Assembly: GCA_947170435.1 (NCBI GenBank)
Contig: CAMVTO010000013.1
Span: 1 to 63,740 of the forward strand
Length of the DNA stretch: 63,740 nt
From: an uncultured Clostridia bacterium
Lineage (GTDB): Bacteria; Bacillota; Clostridia; Oscillospirales; Oscillospiraceae
Direction: 5' to 3'
The position numbers were made by a program, and so were the translations under genes. This document shows positions 22,901-31,292 of this stretch, in pieces (the stretch's first letter is position 1; each line of letters opens with the position of its first letter). Under the pieces are notes generated by a model. That model was not told the origin of the DNA and did no database searches. It was given only the letters and a program-made list of their open reading frames with translations.

Positions 22901-25900
22901 GATACGGCGTTCAGCAGCAAGGCGACGAAGGTTACAATCGAAAACGGCGCGATTGTGTTGACCGGCGTAACCATTACCGGCACGGCGAAGTACGGCGAGA
23001 CGCTGACCGCGACGATCACCCCGGCCAACGCGACGGGTACGATTGCCTATGAATGGTATCGCGGGGATACGAAAATTGCCACGACAAGCACATATCAGCT
23101 TGCCGCCGCCGACATCGGCAGTACGATCACGGTCAAAGTGACGCAGAACAGCGATACGCCAGTCGAGAGCAAGGCGACCGCCGCCGTGACCGCCGTTGAG
23201 GGAAGCCGCACAAAGCCCCTGCTGTCGGAGAAGAACATCGTCAAGACAAAGAACACGATTCAGGTCGTGGGACTTCCCGCACTGACCGGCACCAGCTATG
23301 AATACAGCAAGGACGGCGGTGTGAATTGGCAAGATAGCGCAACCTTCAGCAGCCTTACCTCAAACACCCCCTACCGCATCGCGGTACGCGAAAAGGAAGT
23401 CAAGGAAGGCGACGTTGTTGTTAAGACGGCGGGCGTTTCCTCCGACGTGCTGACCGTTCGCACTGAGGCGAATACAACAGCCCTCAACAGCGTTATGCTC
23501 ACCGGCGAGGCAAAGGTTGGAAACACCCTGACCGCAGCAGGTTATGCCGAGGACAATACGAGCCGCGCCACGGGTCTTAGCTATGCGTGGTATCGCGGCA
23601 GCGACCAGATCAGCGGCGCAACCGGCAGTACCTATACGCTGGTCAGTACGGACTATGGCAAGACGATAACAGTTAAGGTCACGCAGAATAGTACGGTGAG
23701 AGAGGCGTCAACCACCTCCGCCGTCGCACAGGCTCCAGCCGTGACGCCAACCGCAAGCAGGCTCAAAACCACCGCGACACAGACCACCGTGACGGTTTCC
23801 GGCTTTGCCAACACGACGACCCGCCATTATGAGTACGCGCTCACCACGCAAGACGGTACGCCTACCGACTCTGACTGGCAGGACGAAACCGTGTTTACCG
23901 GCCTGTCCACCGGCACGACCTATACGCTCCATGTCCGCACGGGCGGCGTTGCAAATGATTATGCGTGGCAGGAAACCGGCGACACAGCCAAGACCATAAC
24001 ATCGAACGTAACAACGAAAAGCAAGACCGATCCGTTTACCATCGCCGGTGTTCAGCCCACTGTGGTCATGCCCGATTACACCTATGGCACGACTGCTCCG
24101 ACCCCGGCGCTGACTCTTGATCCCGAAAGCGGCGCAACGGTGGAGTATTACTACTCTGTTGCCGGTTTCAAAACCAGCGACGCCTATAATGCGGGAACCA
24201 AGTGGAGCGACCAGACTTTGGCGGCAGGAACGTACTATATGCGCGCCTACGTCCCGGAGAATACGAAGAACAGCACCCAGTACGGAAGTTATCTGACCGC
24301 GCAGACGAAGTTTGTGGTCGATAAGGCCCCCGCGACCGCGCCCATCGTGACGGCACAGAATCCCGGCACAACCGTAACCGTGAGCGGCGTCGCGGCGAAC
24401 GGCACCGTCAGCTACGCGGTCGTGGCTAAGAACGCAGCGGCTCCTGCGCCAACCGCCTATCAGCTCGTTACCCTGAGCAGCGGCAAATTCACCATAACCG
24501 GCCTTGCGGCGAATTACGATTATGATGTCTATGTCTGCGCATTGGGCGATGCGAATCATACCGTTTCCGCGTCGGGCAAGGCCACAGGCAAGACCCCCGC
24601 GCAGTACACCGTCGCCTACAACGCCAACGGCGGCTCCGGCACGGTTGCGGCGCAGACCGGCACAGAGGGCGGTGCTGCGCTTACCGTCAAATCCGGCGAC
24701 GGTTTCATCCGTCCGGGTTACACGTTCAGCAAGTGGAATACACAGGCAAATGGCAGCGGCGAAGCATACGGGCCGAACGAAACAAATAAGAACATCAACA
24801 CTGGTGCGACGCTCTATGCCCAGTGGACGGCAAACAGCTATAAAATCGTGTTTGATGGTAACGGAAGCACAGGTGGATCTACGGCAGAGAAAGAGAATGT
24901 CACTTATGGCTCCAACGCTACTCTCACACTAAACGGCTTTACGAAAACCGATTATGTGTTTGTTGGCTGGGCGACCAGCGAGAACGGCCCCGTCGCCTAT
25001 GCTGACGGCCAGACGGTCAAGAATCTGACCACAACGCCAAACGGCGAAGTGAAGCTCTATGCTGTATGGGCGTTGCAGACTGCGAAGGTCACAGGCGCTG
25101 TGACAAGCGCGGAGGGCGGCACCGTGACGCTTCGGCTCAAGCGCGGCGACGTACAGATCGGGACTACGCAGAATCTGGCGCTCATCCTACAGAGCGACGG
25201 AAGCTACAAATGCGATTATAGCTTTGAGGGAATCCCGAACGGCACCTACAACGTCGTTGTTGAGCAGGAAGTGGAGCGCGTAAAAGCCGACGGCAGCCCC
25301 TATACGGAAAAGCTGACCAAGACGGCAGCGGTAACGATTACCAACGGAGCAAGTGCAAGTGCCGGTACTCTGGCGATGCCTGTCACAGATACAAGTTCCG
25401 TCGTGAACGTCACCGGCACAGACACCCCGCCCGTGGTCGTCGGCGGTCTGGACATCGAGGCCGCTAAGAACGAGGTCGAGGAGCGCAGCGTTTCCATGAC
25501 GCTCACGGTGGAAAAGCAGGAGAAGGCCGCGGAGGGCGCTTCGAACGCCGATCAGGAAACACAGGCGGCGATTTCCGAGATCGAATCGGTTTCCACCAGC
25601 GACACCGAACAGCGTGACTTCCTCAACATTGACGTGACAAAGGAGGTCACAAAGGACGGCGAGGTTGAGAGTACACAAGCTGTCACACAAACGACGGACG
25701 TTCTTGAGTTGATTATTCCTTACGACATGACGGGCAAACATGATTATCAGATCATGTTTTACCGTCACCACGGCGGCGAGGCTGCGAAACTGAATCGTCA
25801 CAGCGGAAATGGCAAGCCAGCGTCAAGTTATGGGAATGGTCACTTCTACATTGATCTCACGAACAATCTGATCTACCTCTGGACAAATCAGTTTTCGACC

Positions 25901-26806
25901 TATGCTATCGGCTACGACCCCGAAGCGACCGAGAGCGACAATCAAGGCACGACGCCGAATAGCTACACGCCCAGCGGCGGCGGCAACACTACCTACGCAC
26001 CTATCATTGCAGACACGCAGCACGGCAAGATCACGGTCAGCCCGACCTCCCCCACCAGCGGAGCAAAGGTATCGATTACCGTCAAGCCGGACGAGGGCTA
26101 CGAGGTCGATACCGTGACCGTCACCGACGCGAACGGCAAGACTGTTGCTGTGACAAAGAACGCGGATGGCACCTACACCTTCACCCAGCCCAGCGGCAAG
26201 GTTAAGGTTGATGTGACATTCAAGGCGGCAAGCGGCGTGGACGCGCTGGCGGCGTTCAGCGATGTCAATGCCTCCGACTGGTACGCCGAAGCGGTGCGCT
26301 GGGCGCTTGACAATGGCGTGATGAACGGTGTGGGCAACGGCAAGTTCAATCCCAACGGCGACACTTCCCGCGCGATGATTGTCACGATGCTCTGGCGCAT
26401 GGAAGGCAGTCCGGCCTATGTGGGTGCGAGTGAATTCTCCGATGTGGAGAACGCCGACTGGTATGGTCAGGCGGTTCGCTGGGCGAGCGCCGAGGGCATT
26501 GTTGAGGGCTACACCCAGAATGGCAGCAAGGTCTTTAACCCCAACGGCGCGGTGACGCGCGAGCAGCTTGCGGCGATTCTCTACCGCTACGCGCAGTTCA
26601 AGAAAGCCGACGTGAGTGTGGGCGAGGACACGAACATCCTCAGCTATGACGATGCGTTCAGCGTCAGCGGCTGGGCGACCTCTGCGATGCAGTGGGCGGT
26701 CGGCTCCGGCATCATCAACGGCATCGGCAGCGAGCTTGTCCCCGCAGGCAATGCGTCCCGCGCACAGGTGGCGACCATGCTCATGCGCTACAGCACCGTG
26801 AAATAA
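20000..26806 (+). CDS. giant SLH-anchored surface adhesin, 2268 aa
   Basis: Signal peptide at about 1-29 (LLSFALVLAMLAGMLPGMSLTASA). Domains in order: an MBG/Ig-like region (about 130-215); three 72-residue FIVAR-type helical repeats (219-434); a beta-helix-like stretch with repeated NGTLTVNGGTFNG motifs (about 470-560); several Ig-like domains containing the YQWYRGNEAIEGAT motif; fibronectin-like segments; two InlB/Listeria-Bacteroides repeats (YNANGGSGTV, FDGNGSTGGS; about 1535-1690); and three SLH domains at the C terminus (about 2075-2268, e.g. FSDVNASDWYAEAVRWA). SLH domains bind pyruvylated wall polymers, so the protein is displayed on the surface. Repeat-rich proteins of this sort usually mediate adhesion. 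It is the last gene behind the switch. Confidence 0.9.
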   Translation: MKKLLSFALVLAMLAGMLPGMSLTASATDTPTIITSPATTGKMTITLTIAYNVSITAGENMTKTTSSGAESQDNVSSAITDVVYTADDGYYFPTDYSVAAVNGISITRNDYTQITVSGTPSADTEITLTAPTQKADITMTTVPAAVSGLVYSGEAQTLITAGVPSFGTVVYSLDGESFSEGLPQGTDAGMYTVYYKVEGDDSHNAFNVQTLSVTIATTKTALNNAITEAETYYNSIKDSNPETAATLLEAINAAKAVKDNSDATQAQVDSARTALTTAKSTAEQAVLTETKTALSTAITGAETYYNSIKDSNPETADTLLAAVNAAKSVKDNSDATQAQVDSAITALATAKSTAEQAVLTETKTALSTAITGAETYYNSIKDSNPETAATLLEAINAAKAVKDNADATQTEVENAITALASAKTTAETAVLDALKDKINKASEGETITLNGPVTGPITIPTGKKITLGLNGQTITGGVTVANGADLTIKPEGTITGDITNNGTLTVNGGTFNGDVTNNGTLTVNSGTFASGKTVTTTTENGHTTINGGTFKGNVASTVSGTTTIKGGLFDNMPSATDSGTVVFQGGYYKSEIASGAVTTPYKAQSKTDQTKAESDDNATEAEKAAWANDSYTYRVVCVYTALTVDNAPTISGGHNPPQVGDTLTANTTATDLIYQWYRGNEAIEGATSASYTAVAADVGKTIKVTVTQTKDADGNDLTTNKPTQTSDPTAAVTLKDNANDAPTLATGDVARASTTLTVSTSKFPTDTYEYSKDGGTTWQAGNEFTGLTAGNYYQIAVREKATDTTAAGAASNVLSVRTVVPPKSSEGLALIDYTTEKFKSEIKAKVNGTEYTYEISSTNAFSATISGGADVTPGSTYYIRYAAVAGVSEASLAVAFTVPQRPSAPDPKLFTPVNTTAASATDGKIIGVNDKMEWATTENGKYDAVAENATELTGKGVGDYYIRYKATDTAFSSKATKVTIENGAIVLTGVTITGTAKYGETLTATITPANATGTIAYEWYRGDTKIATTSTYQLAAADIGSTITVKVTQNSDTPVESKATAAVTAVEGSRTKPLLSEKNIVKTKNTIQVVGLPALTGTSYEYSKDGGVNWQDSATFSSLTSNTPYRIAVREKEVKEGDVVVKTAGVSSDVLTVRTEANTTALNSVMLTGEAKVGNTLTAAGYAEDNTSRATGLSYAWYRGSDQISGATGSTYTLVSTDYGKTITVKVTQNSTVREASTTSAVAQAPAVTPTASRLKTTATQTTVTVSGFANTTTRHYEYALTTQDGTPTDSDWQDETVFTGLSTGTTYTLHVRTGGVANDYAWQETGDTAKTITSNVTTKSKTDPFTIAGVQPTVVMPDYTYGTTAPTPALTLDPESGATVEYYYSVAGFKTSDAYNAGTKWSDQTLAAGTYYMRAYVPENTKNSTQYGSYLTAQTKFVVDKAPATAPIVTAQNPGTTVTVSGVAANGTVSYAVVAKNAAAPAPTAYQLVTLSSGKFTITGLAANYDYDVYVCALGDANHTVSASGKATGKTPAQYTVAYNANGGSGTVAAQTGTEGGAALTVKSGDGFIRPGYTFSKWNTQANGSGEAYGPNETNKNINTGATLYAQWTANSYKIVFDGNGSTGGSTAEKENVTYGSNATLTLNGFTKTDYVFVGWATSENGPVAYADGQTVKNLTTTPNGEVKLYAVWALQTAKVTGAVTSAEGGTVTLRLKRGDVQIGTTQNLALILQSDGSYKCDYSFEGIPNGTYNVVVEQEVERVKADGSPYTEKLTKTAAVTITNGASASAGTLAMPVTDTSSVVNVTGTDTPPVVVGGLDIEAAKNEVEERSVSMTLTVEKQEKAAEGASNADQETQAAISEIESVSTSDTEQRDFLNIDVTKEVTKDGEVESTQAVTQTTDVLELIIPYDMTGKHDYQIMFYRHHGGEAAKLNRHSGNGKPASSYGNGHFYIDLTNNLIYLWTNQFSTYAIGYDPEATESDNQGTTPNSYTPSGGGNTTYAPIIADTQHGKITVSPTSPTSGAKVSITVKPDEGYEVDTVTVTDANGKTVAVTKNADGTYTFTQPSGKVKVDVTFKAASGVDALAAFSDVNASDWYAEAVRWALDNGVMNGVGNGKFNPNGDTSRAMIVTMLWRMEGSPAYVGASEFSDVENADWYGQAVRWASAEGIVEGYTQNGSKVFNPNGAVTREQLAAILYRYAQFKKADVSVGEDTNILSYDDAFSVSGWATSAMQWAVGSGIINGIGSELVPAGNASRAQVATMLMRYSTVK
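20654..21301 (+). repeat. three tandem 216-bp repeats encoding FIVAR-type units
   Basis: Units at 20654-20869, 20870-21085 and 21086-21301. Long stretches of units 2 and 3 are identical at the DNA level, including the part encoding AETYYNSIKDSNPET. Such identity favours slippage or recombination that changes repeat number. Confidence 0.85.
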
Positions 26807-26847
26807 GTTGAGAAAAGCCCTCTCCACTAGAGTATGGCAAATGAGAT

Positions 26848-26865
26848 AGCGGGCTTCGGCCCGCT
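26848..26865 (+). terminator. hairpin after the adhesin gene
   Basis: A 7-bp GC-rich stem with a TTCG tetraloop; flanking GAGA/TTCTC extends the pairing. The T run is weak, so it may act as an RNA 3' end rather than a classic terminator. Confidence 0.5.
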
Positions 26866-27045
26866 ATTCTCACGCAACTTCAAAAAGAAAGCATACCGGT
26901 ACGGAACGGCGCGAAGGAGAAACGTGAGGTGAAATAGCCGCGTATCGGTTCCTGACGGTATATAGGTCTACGGCGTGATAATTCAACTCTGCACAAAAAG
27001 GCGGAGGTCACGAAAAGCAAAATACCCACCCCCGCGAACAAAAAT

Positions 27046-27085
27046 GGCGCAGGCAGTTCAACCGCTGCTTGCGCCTGATTTTTTT
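27046..27085 (+). terminator. intrinsic terminator
   Basis: GGCGCAGGCAG pairs with CTGCTTGCGCC (one mismatch), ending at 27074 and followed by TGATTTTTTTT. Confidence 0.65.
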
Positions 27086-27305
27086 TCGACCGTTTTCGAC
27101 TTTATTCCCTATCGAATTTTAGGGAATTTTGTCGAAAGCGGTCGATTTTTATTTGCGGATTTTTGCCCTTTCCATCGGGAAATCGCAGAAAATGGGAAAT
27201 TTGGCAATATAACCAAGAACGGTTGTGCATTTTGCTATCTTGCCCGCGCACCACCCCGTTTCTGAAATCTGGCAACCCCAAATTTCAGAAACGGAGGACG
27301 AGACA

Positions 27306-27767
27306 ATGTCAAAGCGGGACAAGTATGCCCCTGATTACAATAAGCTGTACCCTGGTGTGGAAATCACGCCGGAGGTCAAGCGCGTACTTACCGGCAGCGA
27401 CCGGAAGATGAAATACTGTGAATTCGATCTCAAGACTGAACAGGTAAGGAAAGGGCCTGAATCGGGTAAGGTGCGAGTCTATCCGGCACGCGAGGACTCA
27501 TTGGACCGGCTGATCGACGACAACGATGAGCAATATGCATCTCAGGAGCCAACACCGGAGGAAATCGTAGCCGATCAGGACGAGCTGGTTCGCCTGAGAT
27601 GTGCGCTTAATCAACTGACACCGGACGAATGGATGCTGATTAATTCCCTCTACTATCAGAGTATGAGCGAGGCTGAAACGGGAAGTTATCTCGGTATTTC
27701 ACAACAAGCGGTTAGCAAGAAAGCTCGAAAGATCTATCGCAAACTGAAAAAAATTATGAAACTTTAA
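27306..27767 (+). CDS. sigma-70 region 4-like regulator, 153 aa
   Basis: Starts MSKRDKYAPDYNKLYPGVEI with ACGGAGGACG upstream. The N-terminal half is charged and not recognised. The C-terminal 65 residues match a sigma region 4 helix-turn-helix: LRCALNQLTPDEWMLINSLY, then SEAETGSYLGISQQAVSKKARKIYRKL. Regions 2 and 3 of true sigma factors are absent. Proteins of this kind commonly sit just upstream of serine recombinase genes at the end of clostridial conjugative elements and are thought to control excision or transfer; here that role is inferred from position. Confidence 0.75.
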   Translation: MSKRDKYAPDYNKLYPGVEITPEVKRVLTGSDRKMKYCEFDLKTEQVRKGPESGKVRVYPAREDSLDRLIDDNDEQYASQEPTPEEIVADQDELVRLRCALNQLTPDEWMLINSLYYQSMSEAETGSYLGISQQAVSKKARKIYRKLKKIMKL

Positions 27768-28312
27768 AAATTCTGGTTGTGAAACGCTCTGCTCGACGGC
27801 AAATAAGGTGAGAGGAATGAAAAGCGCCTCTTGTCGGGCTACCGACTATATATCCGGCAGCTAAATAACATCAGCGAATGAGCGAGCGACGCGGAGGGTG
27901 CGCCAAGACCACCTGCAAAGGTCTCAGAAGGTTTTTTCTTCCTTTCTTTCTCTTCTGGACTCTTTGTAAAACGACGGCCATACAAGGTGCAAAGCGTGTT
28001 CCACCCATCCAAAAGCAGCTTTGGCAAGCTGTTTCGCAACGACCTCATTCGCCTACAATGGTACCCCTGTCCAGTCACAGCTCCTGCGAGGCTTGCGTCG
28101 CAGGGATCAAGCAATGAGGGCAGCTCGGAGAGATCCTCGGAGGGGTGAGATTCCCGGAGTGCGGCGCCCGCCGCGGTTTAGCTGTACGCCTTACCGCTTG
28201 GGGGAGTAGCGACGAATACAAGCGAAGCAATACAGATTTCAGAACCGGACAATGGGTCGCTCCATGCGTGGAGCGACCCTGTCCGTAAAACAGCGCAGGG
28301 AGATGATTCAGC
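27768..28312. other. 545-bp structured non-coding stretch before the recombinase operon
   Basis: Weak open frames on both strands lack good ribosome sites. The region has a pyrimidine tract near 27935-27960, the hairpin CCTGCGA/TCGCAGG (28083-28104) and a long stem at 28246-28285 just before the next gene. It could be a leader RNA, a regulatory or attachment region, or a decayed gene. No known RNA family is recognised. Confidence 0.45.
28246..28285 (+). promoter_or_regulatory. long hairpin upstream of the recombinase operon
   Basis: CGGACA, a 2-base bulge, then GGGTCGCTCC (28254-28263) pairs with GGAGCGACCC (28270-28279) and TGTCCG. That gives 16 base pairs with a 6-base loop and no T run. 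It lies 28 bases before the next start codon. Confidence 0.6.
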
Positions 28313-28729
28313 ATGAGCGCAGTTCAAGCGATAATCGTGCAGGGCCAGATGAGCGATAAACCTCGCGCTATCATTATGTACCTTCCGGCGCGGGAGTTAT
28401 ATTACGGCATCGCGCACACGCCTCAATCACCGAAGATGCCCATAACGGATTTTGATGTCATCGAGGTGCTTGCAACACTGGATGCATGGATGTCCGCTGT
28501 CGGCTCGGAAGAAATTACCTATTATGGTACATTTGACATTGGGAACCAGTATGATGCGTGGCGCAGAGAGCTTTTGACGGAGATAGCAGGGCTTCATGGG
28601 AGGTCATGGTCATGCGTGAGGACGGAAGTGTCACATCGTTTGTTAGCAATGCCCCTCATCCGATCCAGAAGATATTTCAGAACATTCGAGCCTTTGCAGA
28701 GAGAGCCGGGGGGATTACAAAATGAATAA
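28313..28729 (+). CDS. unknown 138-aa protein preceding the recombinases
   Basis: Starts MSAVQAIIVQGQMSDKPRAI; a GCAGGGAGATG ribosome-like sequence lies upstream. The first 100 residues look like a folded alpha/beta protein (AIIMYLPARELYYGIAHT, DFDVIEVLATLDAWMSAVG). The C terminus is basic and less regular, possibly altered by a frameshift. No family recognised. It overlaps the next small gene by 8 bases, so it is part of the recombinase operon. Confidence 0.5.
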   Translation: MSAVQAIIVQGQMSDKPRAIIMYLPARELYYGIAHTPQSPKMPITDFDVIEVLATLDAWMSAVGSEEITYYGTFDIGNQYDAWRRELLTEIAGLHGRSWSCVRTEVSHRLLAMPLIRSRRYFRTFEPLQREPGGLQNE

Positions 28730-28889
28730 CGGCAATCAGAGAGGAAAAAACGCCAATGTCGATTACTGTGGTGTGATCATTTTGATCCGCGCGCTGGTTC
28801 AGGCCGGAAGCATCACAAAAAAAGAAGCCCGGCAGATCGCCGCAAGAGTTGCCGCGTGCTATGGCGCAACCATCATTTTGGACGCCTAA
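28722..28889 (+). CDS. small helical protein, 55 aa, SHOCT-like
   Basis: Encodes MNNGNQRGKNANVDYCGVII and continues with LIRALVQAGSITKKEARQIA, the loop-helix pattern of the short SHOCT-type oligomerisation module. Small proteins of this type often precede serine recombinase genes in Firmicutes elements. A GGGGGGATT sequence lies upstream. It overlaps the stop of the previous gene and is followed after 73 bases by the first recombinase. Function is not established. Confidence 0.55.
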   Translation: MNNGNQRGKNANVDYCGVIILIRALVQAGSITKKEARQIAARVAACYGATIILDA

Positions 28890-28962
28890 TTTTCATTGGT
28901 TTGGTCTATAGCTTTCATAGAACTTTTGTGGTATTGTGTCCGCTGGAAGGAGGGACAAAGAG

Positions 28963-30540
28963 ATGGCGAACAGCAAAAAAGTGAGCGGAAACAACGCGCT
29001 GGCGGACAGCCGGAACCGTGTCATAACCATCGAGGAAAGGGAGCGCCCGGAAGATATCGTGCTTCGCGTGGCCGCGTACTGCCGCGTCAGCACGGACTCC
29101 CTCGATCAGATGAACTCCTTCGCCGCACAGCTCAAATATTATACGGCGCTGATTACTGGCAAAGCCAACTGGGAGCTGGTGGATATATACGCAGATCCGG
29201 GAGTAACAGGGACGTCCACAGCGAAGCGAAAGGATTTCCAGCGTCTCCTCTCGGACTGCCGTCACGGGAAGATCGACAGGGTATTGGTCAAATCCATTTC
29301 TCGCTTCGCCCGTAACACAAAGGAGTGCCTCGAAACGGTGCGTGAGTTGAAAAGCATCGGCGTCAGCGTTCTCTTCGAGGAGCAGGGCATTGATACCGGC
29401 AAGGTAAATGGCGAGCTTCTGACATCTGTGTTTGCCTCTATCGCGCAGAAGGAGAGCGAAAGCATCTCCCGGAACCGCGCATGGGGATACGAATATCGAA
29501 TGCAGAATGGCACTTTCAATACCTATCACGCGCCCTATGGATTCCGGCTTGAAAACGGCAAACTGGTCGTCTGCGAGGATGAGGCTCAGATCATTCGGCA
29601 AATCTACGCGGACTATCTCAGCGGCGCACAGCCGCGCGAAATTGTGAAGGAACTGCAAAAAAGCGGCTCCTGTCCCTCATCTTGGAACCGAAAGACCGTG
29701 GAATACATTCTGAAGAATGAGCGGTACGCTGGCAACGCGCTTCTGCAAAAACGATATACAACGGATACCTTGCCCCGTAAAAAGCTGCGAAATCACGGTG
29801 AGAAGGCGATGTACCTCGTGCAAGGCAGCAACGAAGCCATCGTAACGCAAGAGGAATTTGACCTTGCGCAGCAGCTCCGGCTGAAGCGCGACAGGAACTC
29901 CATTCCTAACCCACGTCCGTTTTCCGGCATGGTGCTGTGTGGATGCTGCGGAAGGACGCTTCGAGCTAAGAAAGCCAACGGAAAACAGTATATGGCGTGT
30001 CGCACCCATGAGGAGGACATGGCGCTCTGCCCTGTAAAGCAGATTCCCGAAAACGAAATTGAGCAGGCCGCCCTTCGGCTTTACTACAGCCTGAAGCATC
30101 ACCGTGAAGTCCTGACCGATCTGCTCGACCGCCTCCTGAAGATCCGAGAACGCCGGATGCTCTGGCGCGTTGAAGTGATCGAACTGAACAAACAAATATC
30201 CGACCTGTCCTGTCAGAATCAGATGCTGGCCGAGCTGAAAAAGCATGGCTGTGTCGATCCTGACATTTTTATATTCAAAAGCAATGCGCTGGCCGAGCAG
30301 CTCCGCGCCGCAAAGCTCGAGAAAGAACGAATCCTGAACGCCGACGATGATAAGACGATTCCGCTCACGCGGGAGCTGATTGATGCGTTGAATGATGGCC
30401 CCGACTTTCTCGATACTTACGACGGAGAGCTGTTCGGCGAACTCATTGACCGAATCATCGCAGACAGCAGTGAGCAGCTCCGATTCCGACTGAGAAACGG
30501 GCTGGAGCTGATTGAACACATTGAAAGGATGACACGATGA
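28963..30540 (+). CDS. large serine recombinase 1 (resolvase/invertase family)
   Basis: 525 residues, start chosen at 28963 for GGAAGGAGGG upstream. The catalytic resolvase domain begins at VLRVAAYCRVSTDS, with S43 as nucleophile and the conserved FARNTKECLETVRELK and GTSTAKRKDF segments. A recombinase domain (YGFRLENGKL to about residue 270), a zinc ribbon (LCGCCGRTLRAKK, then CRTHEEDMALCP) and a coiled-coil C terminus follow. Such enzymes integrate and excise mobile elements at att sites without a transposase. First of three tandem family members; its stop overlaps the next start. Confidence 0.9.
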   Translation: MANSKKVSGNNALADSRNRVITIEERERPEDIVLRVAAYCRVSTDSLDQMNSFAAQLKYYTALITGKANWELVDIYADPGVTGTSTAKRKDFQRLLSDCRHGKIDRVLVKSISRFARNTKECLETVRELKSIGVSVLFEEQGIDTGKVNGELLTSVFASIAQKESESISRNRAWGYEYRMQNGTFNTYHAPYGFRLENGKLVVCEDEAQIIRQIYADYLSGAQPREIVKELQKSGSCPSSWNRKTVEYILKNERYAGNALLQKRYTTDTLPRKKLRNHGEKAMYLVQGSNEAIVTQEEFDLAQQLRLKRDRNSIPNPRPFSGMVLCGCCGRTLRAKKANGKQYMACRTHEEDMALCPVKQIPENEIEQAALRLYYSLKHHREVLTDLLDRLLKIRERRMLWRVEVIELNKQISDLSCQNQMLAELKKHGCVDPDIFIFKSNALAEQLRAAKLEKERILNADDDKTIPLTRELIDALNDGPDFLDTYDGELFGELIDRIIADSSEQLRFRLRNGLELIEHIERMTR

Positions 30541-31292
30541 TGGGTTATCGGAAGCAACCCTTTGGCTATCGAATGGAAACCGGCAAAATCGCTATTCATC
30601 CAGAGGAAGCGGATTTAGTTAAGATGGTATTCAACGACTATCTGAGCGGCGCGACCTACAAAGCGCTGACGGAGAAGCTGAACGCAACAGAGGTGCGGTA
30701 TTATCCAGATAAGCCTTGGAACATCAATATGGTGGATAGAATCTTGAAGGATTCACGCTATACCGGAGAACGGAGCTTTCCGTCCATCATTGAGCGAAAA
30801 GCGCTGAACGCGGTCAGCAGACTCCGCGCAGAAAAAGCCAAAGTTGCGCCAAAAACCGAGGCACAGAAAGTCCTGCGGCAAATCCTCGGCTGCCGCGTAC
30901 CCGATGATCTGGAACGCTCTGTGCTATTCCTGCTGAACCAGCTCATACGCAGCCCTGAATGCATATGCACTCCATCCACCGCCCACGAAAGGCTCGAAAG
31001 CGTCCATGAGCAAATCAGCCGGTTTGAGGAGCAGGTTAATTCCCCTGATATGGACGAAGCCGCCACCGCAAAGACAGCAATGAAAATTGCCTCCGCACGG
31101 TACGGGGGCATTGGGCGAGAAGAGTATGAAACAGAGCACCTGAGACGAATCCTCGCGAAAGCCGCGCCGATGGCGGAACTGGACGCGGTATTTTTGAAAG
31201 CCACGGTGTCGGAAATCCGTATCAGTGGCAACGGAACCATATCGCTGATACTGAAGAACGGACAAAAGTATAAAGGAAGTGATCCCACATGA
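30537..31292 (+). CDS. serine-recombinase-family protein lacking the catalytic domain
   Basis: 251 residues beginning MMGYRKQPFGYRMETGKIAI, which corresponds to the recombinase (DNA-binding) domain of large serine recombinases: EADLVKMVFNDYLSGATYKAL and NMVDRILKDSRYTGE. The resolvase domain with its serine is absent, and the zinc-ribbon cysteines are not seen. The start overlaps the preceding stop (ATGA) and the stop overlaps the next start. It is therefore a maintained middle gene of the operon, not an obvious decay product. It may help the flanking enzymes recognise att sites or form tetramers. Confidence 0.75.
   Translation: MMGYRKQPFGYRMETGKIAIHPEEADLVKMVFNDYLSGATYKALTEKLNATEVRYYPDKPWNINMVDRILKDSRYTGERSFPSIIERKALNAVSRLRAEKAKVAPKTEAQKVLRQILGCRVPDDLERSVLFLLNQLIRSPECICTPSTAHERLESVHEQISRFEEQVNSPDMDEAATAKTAMKIASARYGGIGREEYETEHLRRILAKAAPMAELDAVFLKATVSEIRISGNGTISLILKNGQKYKGSDPT

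Larger units (their letters stand above)
26807..27305. other. intergenic region after the adhesin, several hairpins, no gene
   Basis: Contains a hairpin (AGCGGGC-TTCG-GCCCGCT, 26848-26865) that may end the adhesin operon, a terminator-like stem at 27046-27085 and a nested dyad at 27085-27144. No open frame here looks coding. Confidence 0.6.

Noticed and set aside
27966-27980. Cloning-vector contamination
   Set aside because: The match to the primer site is limited to 15 bases, with no multiple cloning site or lacZ around it, and the surrounding sequence is continuous.
27839-28114. Leftward 91-codon frame in the structured region
   Set aside because: No ribosome site, basic low-complexity product and opposite orientation to its surroundings; a decayed gene cannot be excluded but is not supported.
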